Below are positions 57,469 through 64,000 of a stretch of DNA of 64,000 nucleotides, one piece after another (positions within the stretch are counted from its first letter, which is position 1; each line of letters starts with the position of its first letter). The position numbers and the translations under genes are program-made. Source of the DNA: Yponomeuta sedellus (taxonomy: Eukaryota; Arthropoda; Insecta; Lepidoptera; Yponomeutidae); NCBI GenBank assembly GCA_934045075.1, contig OW203729.1, positions 8,360,704 to 8,424,703 of the forward strand, given 5' to 3'. The notes below the pieces were generated by a model, which worked only from the letters and a program-made list of their open reading frames with translations, searched no databases and was not told where the DNA came from.

Positions 57469-58809
57469 TTATTCGCTTCCCTGATTCGCGGTGGAGGGCG
57501 CAGCGTCATGCTTCTTCACAAACTCTTCCAAACACTGCTCTATTTTGTTGAGACGCGCATCCAGTCTGTCATCTGTTTTGGTCGGTTGCCTTTCCTTCTT
57601 AGCACACGTGAACTGCAGATGCCCTCTTTCCCCACACTTGTAACACATGGGCCCGGATTTCTTCTTGGGCGGTGTCTTGATCTCTTTAACCTCCTCTGTA
57701 ACTTCTCGAAGCTTACACCCTTGCCAAATATCATGACGCACAGCTTCTACTTCCAGGGCGTGTGCGAGAGCTTCTTTTAACGAGGAATGGTGGCGAAGCT
57801 TTACTGCAGCCCTAATTTCAAGATCCTTGATTCCGTCGACGAAGGCTTGCAAAATATTCGTATCCACCATCTTACTATGAGCAGAAGGATATGCCTTTCG
57901 AACCAGCTTTTCAATTTCCAGCGCCCATTGTTGAAGTCCTTCGCCCAGGCGCTGAGTCCGGTCACGCAGCTGGGCACGAAAAACGTGTTCCAGGTGTCGT
58001 TCCCCGTATCTAGCCTCAAGTGTCTCCAGCAGATCTTTAAACTCGCTGCCTGAGGTCGGCAGTGTCTCCAGGACAGATAAAGCCGATCCTCTGAGTGCGA
58101 CGGTGCGGGCTGTCAGGCTCTGTTCGTCCGTCCACCCGTTTGAAGCAGCGACAGTCTGGAACTGCTGTCGGTAGGCGACCCAAGACGTAGTACCATCGTA
58201 CGGAGGCACCTTCACTTTAGGCCCCTGGCTTATGCTGACAACTCCGCTTGACGTAGCTCCAGCAGCTTTAATACGCCGAACTTCCTGCTCTAGTCCAGTG
58301 AGGCCATTTTTCACATTTTTTAGGTCATCCTCTAATTCGGCAACCCGTTCGTTCACTACCTCTACATCTTCATGTAGCTTAGCGACCGTATCGCTGAACT
58401 TTGTAACGGTAGATAAGATCACTTGTTGGTCCGCCTTCTGTTCTTGCAAGCACTGCATCTGCTTGCTCTGTTCTTCTCGCAGGCCTCTTTGTTGTTCTCG
58501 TATGCCCTTCAACATTGCCATCAGACACGACATATCCAAAACCTCCATTGTACGTGACGGAGGTTTAATGTCTTCGGTGGGCGTGGCCTGGTGGGCGTGG
58601 CCAGTGGGCGGAGCCGCTGGGCAGATACGCTGAGTCTCCTCGATGGGCGTGGCCTGGTAGGCGGGGTCAGTGGGCGTGGCCTGGTCAGTGGGCGTGGCCT
58701 GGGGGGCGGGGCCAGTGGGCGTGTCCCTATGGCCGGTGGGCGTGGCCTCCGCAGCACCTCTGGACCTGGTCCTCACTCCAGAAGTATCCTCTCTCGGAGT
58801 CAGTGGCAT
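57469..58809 (-). CDS. gag: Gypsy gag polyprotein
   Basis: A 446-residue open frame. The N-terminal ~80 residues are low-complexity repeats of TPTG/TPTD units encoded by a GTGGGCGTGG-like minisatellite. A coiled-coil stretch follows (about 95-185), then the capsid-like region (about 210-370), and a CCHC zinc knuckle CYKCGERGHLQFTC near the end. Gag packages the element RNA into particles. The frame is intact, unlike pol. Confidence 0.82.
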   Translation of the reverse strand: MPLTPREDTSGVRTRSRGAAEATPTGHRDTPTGPAPQATPTDQATPTDPAYQATPIEETQRICPAAPPTGHAHQATPTEDIKPPSRTMEVLDMSCLMAMLKGIREQQRGLREEQSKQMQCLQEQKADQQVILSTVTKFSDTVAKLHEDVEVVNERVAELEDDLKNVKNGLTGLEQEVRRIKAAGATSSGVVSISQGPKVKVPPYDGTTSWVAYRQQFQTVAASNGWTDEQSLTARTVALRGSALSVLETLPTSGSEFKDLLETLEARYGERHLEHVFRAQLRDRTQRLGEGLQQWALEIEKLVRKAYPSAHSKMVDTNILQAFVDGIKDLEIRAAVKLRHHSSLKEALAHALEVEAVRHDIWQGCKLREVTEEVKEIKTPPKKKSGPMCYKCGERGHLQFTCAKKERQPTKTDDRLDARLNKIEQCLEEFVKKHDAAPSTANQGSE

Positions 58810-58846
58810 CTCCTAATTCTGGCAAATCCCTAATTCTGCCACCAAA

Positions 58847-59079
58847 TGTTACGGGCTAGGGTTCTGGATTTGGATGTACAACGCCAATGACAGCTTCTTG
58901 ATTTATTCACGCAGGGTCTGGTCTGCAGGTCTTCACGACACGAAGTCCACACGCAGATTCCAATCGCAGGTCCAATCGAAGTCCAATAGTATCGCTGAGG
59001 TCGTAGGTTATCGCTCGTATCGCAGGTATGTTCGCTCGAAGTTTACTCTTCGCTATTCCAAACGGAACTGACAGCGCGT
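58847..59079 (-). repeat. Truncated 5' LTR of the gypsy element
   Basis: It matches 53482 to about 53716 closely and stops at GACAGCGCG, where a T run begins. About half of the LTR, the outer part that holds the U3 start, is missing, so promoter function is doubtful. Confidence 0.8.
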
Positions 59080-59253
59080 GTTTTTTTTTTTAACCCTACT
59101 TTAATAGACTTCGAAGAATTTTTCAAATTATTATTTGAAAAATTCATCGAATAGGTACCAACAAACATTTCGTCGTCAGGGTATACAAGAACGTCACTCA
59201 ATAAAAAACAAAACTTGTCCATAGAGCACGCGGCTACCCAGCCCTCCTATTAT

Positions 59254-59703
59254 GGCCCCAGTACACAGTGGCCTGTGATGGGCCACTGCTCGCCATTGCC
59301 ATTGTGTACTCGGGGTAATGGTGTGCAGTTGGCGCGCAATTGGACAGTTGTCGGTTTTTGGGCACACTTCAAAGGATCGTGGCGTAGCGTGGCCCATACC
59401 TAATTACACAGTGGCCCATCGTTCAGTCAATTGATCTTCAAGTTTTTTTATTTATATCAATCAGAGCCCGTAATTTTGCGCCTTTTGCGCCATTTTTTTT
59501 AATAACGTTCTTGTTGTACATACTTCTGTAATACTTGTAAATAAATAAAAAATAGCTGCGGCCGCATCCACTTCCTCGTCCATCGCAAGTGGTTTGCCAG
59601 ACAGAAATGAGCCACGCGCCATTGTGGAAACAGCAAGTGATCGTGGCCTACAATTGGCAATGGGGCGAGCAGTGGGCCAGCATGGGCCACTGTGTACTGC
59701 GGT
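59254..59703. mobile_element. 450-bp non-autonomous DNA transposon
   Basis: The left end has CCCCAGTACACAGTGGCC and the right end its inverse GGCCACTGTGTACTG. There is no open frame of note. It shares both flanks with the split copy at 49491-52740. Confidence 0.65.
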
Positions 59704-59997
59704 CTTTACGTAGCACCAAAGAGTATATAACCACTACGTTTTCGTAGCACTCCACTCCATCGAGTGAAGCATTTAGACGACTCATAAGTGTCAAAAAATG
59801 TACGCATTTGACAGCCGGAGTAGCTTAAAAAAAGTAAAAATCAACGTCACTCGACTCAATGGATACTTACGTAATAATGCCCCAGAACCCAGAAGCATGG
59901 CGGTTCGGAGCAAACACCAGTATTTTGTTAGATAGGTGTTAATTAAAACAATATTCATTATTTTAAATTCTAATGAAATTTGATAATGGTTATACTA

Positions 59998-60922
59998 TTT
60001 TTATTTTTAATGCACTAACCCGTGCTAAGGACAAATTTAAAAACCTATTTAGAGGCTAAAAATTTCACCCATGCCGGGATTCGAACCCGCAACCTCTGGC
60101 TATCCGTGCCGGCGCTCTACCAATTGAGCCAATTGGCGACTCACCGGCATCAGTGAAACTTCGAACCTCTTTACACTATTCTCTGTATTACCATTGAATT
60201 AATTCAATGGTATTACGTACAGGCAGCGACATCTAGCTTAAGCAAATTGCATCACTTACAGCCCCGACTACCTACTTTGCAGTTAGGTTTTACATCGGAA
60301 CGATATTATCACTGTACCCACATGATTATACTATTTTTATTTTTAATGCACTAATACGTAACGTAATACAGAGTATAATGTAAAGTGTAAAGCCTCTACA
60401 TAGGTTTTTAAATTTGTCCTTAGCACGGGTTAGTGCATTAAAAATAAAATAGTATAATCATGTGGGTACAGTGATGTCGTTCCAATGTAAAACCTAACTG
60501 CAAAGTAGGTAGTCGGGGCTGTAAGTGATGCAATTTGCTTAAGCTAGATGTCGCTACCTGTACGTAATACAGAGAATAGTGTAAAGAGGTTCGAAATTTC
60601 ACTGATGCCGGTGAGTCGCCCATTGGCTCAATTGGTAGAGCGCTGGCACGGATAGCCAGAGGTTGCGGGTTCGAATCCCGGCATGGGTGAAATTTTTAGC
60701 CTCTAAATAGGTTTTTAAATTTGTCCTTAGCACGGGTTAGTGCATTAAGCTAGATGTCGCTGCCTGTACGTAATACAGAGAATAGTGTAAAGAGGTTCGA
60801 AATTTCACTGATGCCGGTGAGTCGCCCATTGGCTCAATTGGTAGAGCGCTGGAACGGATAGCCAGAGGTTGCGGGTTCAAATCCCGGCATGGGTGAAATT
60901 TTTAGCCTCTAAATAGGTTTTT
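59998..60922. repeat. Cluster of family 1 tRNA-like repeats
   Basis: A minus unit (about 59998-60350) faces a plus tandem array (60380-60735 and 60746-60922). The AGCCTCTA..TAGG marker recurs at 60392, 60699 and 60905, a full 307-bp period followed by a shortened 206-bp one. A short extra palindrome at 60188-60211 is present only in the first unit. A further minus fragment is at about 61028-61133. Confidence 0.8.
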
Positions 60923-61265
60923 GATACTGGTTTTCAATCAAATAAAGTTCAATTCCAATAGTAAACCTGCAGTTTAGATCATCCATCACCAAATCAACGA
61001 TAGTTTGTAACTTACATTACTAAACTGGTTAAGCAAATTGCATCACTTACAGCCCCGACTACCTACTTTGCAGTTAGGTTTTACATCGGAACGATATCAC
61101 TGTACTCACATGATTATACTATTTTTATTTTTAAACATCACTGGACATCACTAACTGTGCAGTAAGTACGGAGTTTTCGCAGTACAAACAAAAATTCTAT
61201 GAAAAAATTCAAAACTTCATGGACTTAATTTCGATGACAGCTGTCGTGGAGCACAAGCTATATTC

Positions 61266-61935
61266 AACCGACTTCAAAAAAAGGAGGAGGTTCTCAATTC
61301 GACCCGTATGTTTTTTTTCTATGTTTGTTACGCGATAACTCCGCCAATTATGAACCGATTTGAACAAATCTTTTTTCGGCGTAAAGGTAATACCTCAAGG
61401 GTGGTCCTATTTAAATTTAATAATAAAAAAACAACCCCCAAGGGTGGAAAATTGGGGATGAACTTTTTTATACGCAATATCTCCGCCGATTATAAACCAA
61501 TTTGAACGATTATTTTTTTGTTGAATAGGTATTATTAAAAGGGTGATTTCATGCGAATTTGAAGAAAATATTTCACCCCCAATGGTAGAACTTTAGGGGT
61601 GTACCCTTATCTCTGCGATATCTCCGCCGATTATGAACCGATTTGAACAATTCTTTTATTGTTACATAGGTAATCACAAGGGTGGTCCCATGTGAATTTG
61701 AAGAAAATATTTCAGCCCCAAGAATAGAACGTTAGTTGTTACGAGATATCTAATGGCACTGGGAGTGCTGAGCCGACTCCGAAAAACAATAGGTATATAA
61801 GTATAACTATTGTAAGATATTTAGCTGGTTTAACTTTAATTACTTTGACATAGTTTAGGAAAATTATAGTATTAGGTAATAGATATTAAAAATTATTTTT
61901 TATTTTTTTTTGTTTTCACGCATTTGAAGTCGGTT
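61266..61935. mobile_element. 670-bp element with AACCGACTTCAAA inverted ends
   Basis: It starts AACCGACTTCAAA and ends TTTGAAGTCGGTT. Inside are three repeats of about 142 bp, each with a CTCCGCC-ATTAT-AACC-ATTTGAAC core (61330, 61473 and 61615). No protein is recognised. Confidence 0.6.
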
Positions 61936-61954
61936 TTTTTTTTTTTAAGTTATA

Positions 61955-62142
61955 TCTATAATATAAAATGAATAGCTGAATGTGTTGGTAAGCGCAAATC
62001 TCGAGAGCAGCTGAACCGATTTCGCTAATTATTTTTTTACAATATTCCTTGAAGTATGAGGATCCGATGGTTCTTACGGAGAAAAATAAAAAAAAATAAA
62101 GAATCGACTGTTGGGCGGTACGAAGTTCGCTGGGTCCGCTAG
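61955..62142 (+). mobile_element. Helitron-like element
   Basis: It starts TCTATAATATAAAATG after an A and ends GCTGGGTCCGCTAG before a T. It is the plus-oriented relative of the element at 21005-21183. Confidence 0.7.
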
Positions 62143-62407
62143 TTCAATATAAAATTATGAATGTCTTTATTTACATACTATTATCAGATTTATCAGAGTA
62201 GATAAAATAAACAACAAAACACGGATATTACATCCGTGCAACAAAATTCTTCTTTCGTTTTCTTTTCTTATGTAGCGAAATAAAAGCTAAGCACCAGGCC
62301 CGCCCGTATGCATTATTAGAGAGACTTTATTTTGTCTCATGTATGCGCATTTAATGCAATAATATAAACTTGATATGGCAATCTTTTTTTGGTTTGACGT
62401 TTCCGTT

Positions 62408-62955
62408 TGTTGAGTGTAGCAACACTCTCTATCTCTAAAATTTCTCCCCGGGCATGCATGGCTGTCCCTAGTTATTTTAAGTTAATTCATATTTTTGACG
62501 ATGTAATACGTCCATATATTCTGAGTAATATAGTGTGAAGTATCTACAGGATTCCCGTCTTTGTTTTATTGAAGAGCCAGCTCCCATCAACCAGATTTAT
62601 ACCACTTCACGTCTACCAGGTTACCCCACCGCTGCGCTTACAGGTTATGTGTCCCAGTAGAAAAGACGTGAAGAAAGGGCCATAACTGGATGATAAGAAG
62701 ACAAAGAATTGTAAAGAGACCATAGTATGAAACATAACAGTCTCTTTGCTATTTTTTTACTTTTTCTTTCTCTATGGTTAATGCGGTTGTCATCACCATA
62801 GTTACCTTCTGACTGTTATTCTTTGTCATCATAATTTTCTCGCTTAAGTATTTTCCTAATTAATATTGCTCTTCTCTATCTATCTATAATACAACTGCTT
62901 CTATATCCTTTACTCAAGTTCGTTTATTCTTGTCATTATAAGTTATAGTTCAACA
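62408..62955 (+). repeat. Probable 5' LTR of the right-edge copia element
   Basis: A stretch bounded by TGTTGAGTGT and CAACA, ending 15 bases before a primer-binding site. The 3' LTR lies outside the window, so the ends cannot be checked by comparison. An approximate call. Confidence 0.45.
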
Positions 62956-62970
62956 CTATAAAAGTTAATA

Positions 62971-62982
62971 TGGTAGCAGAGC
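62971..62982 (+). promoter_or_regulatory. Primer-binding site matching initiator tRNA-Met
   Basis: TGGTAGCAGAGC is the exact complement of the 3' end (with CCA) of insect initiator methionine tRNA, the usual primer of copia-type elements. It lies about 70 bases before the gag start. Confidence 0.75.
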
Positions 62983-63052
62983 GTTAAGTGAAAAATGTAG
63001 TCACGACATATGGCTAATGGGCATTGAAAACTCGTGCTCTTGTGCTGCAAAC

Positions 63053-64000
63053 ATGCCGAAGACGACATATCACATAGAGCCACTCGACAAAGATAACTAC
63101 GACACTTGGGCAATTCAGGCCGAAGCCGTATTGGTGAAGAGCAAACTTTGGAAGTACGTACTTAATCCCCTAGATACAAACGCAAGTGCCGACGATGTTG
63201 AAGGTGATAGACAGGCAAAATCTGAATTGATCCTGATAATCGCTCCATCTCAACTGAAAGAGATAAAGAAATGCACATCTGCAAAGTCCCTATGGGATAA
63301 ACTTAAAGAAATTTATGCGAGTAAAGGTCCTGCGCGAAAAGCATCCCTTCTTAAGCAACTTATACTTACAAAACTCGAAGGAAACGATGTACGTGCACAC
63401 TTAAACCAGTTTATGGATATAGTTGACAAACTAGCCGATATGGATGTCACTATAAACGAAGATCTTCTAACAATTATGATGCTCTACAGTTTATCGTCTG
63501 AATACGAAAACTTTCGCGTGGCCATTGAGTCCCGTGACATGCTCCCGAAACCAGACGAACTGAAAATAAAAATAATCGAAGAACGCGATGCTCGTCATCA
63601 CAATGAAAGCTCGGAACCTGTTCAACAAGAAGAAGAAAACGCACTCTACGCATCTTGCAAAGTCTGTAAGAAAACAGGAAGTCATATCTTTCAGAAAAAG
63701 ACGCATAAGATATGCTCTAACTGCTGGAACAAGAAAAATAAAGAGAAGAAGTCAAACAAAAACCACAATTCTCACTACGCTGACGAATGTCTTCTTACTT
63801 CGAACAGAGACAACCGGGACGATTGGGTACTTGACAGCGGCTGCACCTCCCATATGACGTATCAGCAAGAGTACTTCAAAGACATGAAAACTGTGTCTAG
63901 AAAACTCAACTTTGCATCGGAAGATCATTCTACTGACATTGTAGGTGAAGGCAGAGTTACACTGAACAATAAACGTGGGAAAATACACCTAGAAAAGACG
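63053..64000 (+). CDS. Copia gag-pol polyprotein, 5' part, continues past the window
   Basis: The frame is open for 316 codons from the ATG at 63053 to the last base, with no stop. It has a gag region of the copia (UBN2-like) type (KDNYDTWAIQAEAVL, then LKEIYASKG), a cysteine-bearing nucleocapsid region with CKVCKK and CSNCWNKK rather than a standard CCHC, and the aspartic protease motif DWVLDSGCTSHMT. Integrase and RT would follow outside the window. An intact frame with a good primer site suggests a young, possibly active copy. Confidence 0.8.
   Translation, partial: MPKTTYHIEPLDKDNYDTWAIQAEAVLVKSKLWKYVLNPLDTNASADDVEGDRQAKSELILIIAPSQLKEIKKCTSAKSLWDKLKEIYASKGPARKASLLKQLILTKLEGNDVRAHLNQFMDIVDKLADMDVTINEDLLTIMMLYSLSSEYENFRVAIESRDMLPKPDELKIKIIEERDARHHNESSEPVQQEEENALYASCKVCKKTGSHIFQKKTHKICSNCWNKKNKEKKSNKNHNSHYADECLLTSNRDNRDDWVLDSGCTSHMTYQQEYFKDMKTVSRKLNFASEDHSTDIVGEGRVTLNNKRGKIHLEKT

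Larger units (their letters stand above)
53482..59079 (-). mobile_element. Ty3/gypsy LTR retrotransposon, frame-broken, 5' LTR truncated
   Basis: On the minus strand the order is 5' LTR remnant (59079-58847), primer-binding-like TGGTGGCAGAATTAGGG (58844-58828), gag, protease, reverse transcriptase, RNase H, integrase, polypurine tract AAGAGGGGAGCAG (about 53965-53953), and the 3' LTR (53952-53482, 471 bp, TG...CA). There is no envelope gene. The shared LTR part differs by about four substitutions and one 2-bp indel over about 230 bp, so the insertion looks recent, yet the pol region carries several frame breaks. Confidence 0.88.

Overview
This is an insect nuclear genome window, most likely from a lepidopteran (moth or butterfly). 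The evidence is AT-rich DNA with many small exons separated by repeat-filled introns, protein-coding exons of clear animal families, and a dense load of tRNA-derived, 5S-derived, Helitron-like, piggyBac, jockey-like, gypsy and copia elements. There is no operon structure, and genes have to be assembled across introns.

Three host genes could be assembled with matching splice phases. (1) 988-11564, minus strand: an ACK-family (activated Cdc42 kinase-like) non-receptor tyrosine kinase, 10 coding exons and 941 codons. (2) 12263-32283, plus strand: a multi-ASH/MSP-domain flagellar protein, best guess CFAP65-like, 25 coding exons and 1276 codons. (3) 33389-49129, minus strand: SRBD1, the animal Tex-family S1 RNA-binding protein, 12 coding exons and about 821 codons. 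Genes 1 and 2 are divergent, with about 700 bp between start codons. Genes 2 and 3 are convergent, with about 1.1 kb between stop codons.

The introns are full of mobile DNA. One 3.9 kb intron of gene 2 (25897-29793) is almost wholly a decayed piggyBac element with intact 15-bp terminal repeats and TTAA flanks. It was later invaded by a foldback MITE, a LINE 3' end with a 300-bp pentanucleotide array, and tRNA-like repeats. A ~305-bp repeat with an internal tRNA-like sequence occurs at many places. It forms head-to-tail dimers and one ~700-bp inverted repeat inside SRBD1. A second family derives from 5S rRNA.

From about 49.5 kb to the right end the window is intergenic and transposon-dominated. 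It holds a DNA element with CCCCAGTACACA termini split by a dead copia copy (49491-52740), a frame-broken gypsy element with LTRs and polypurine tract (53482-59079), a second short copy of the same DNA element (59254-59703), tRNA-like repeats, a 670-bp inverted-repeat element (61266-61935), a Helitron-like element (61955-62142), and the 5' end of a copia element whose gag-pol frame is still open at the window edge (62408-64000). I found no CRISPR array, rRNA gene or convincing functional tRNA gene.
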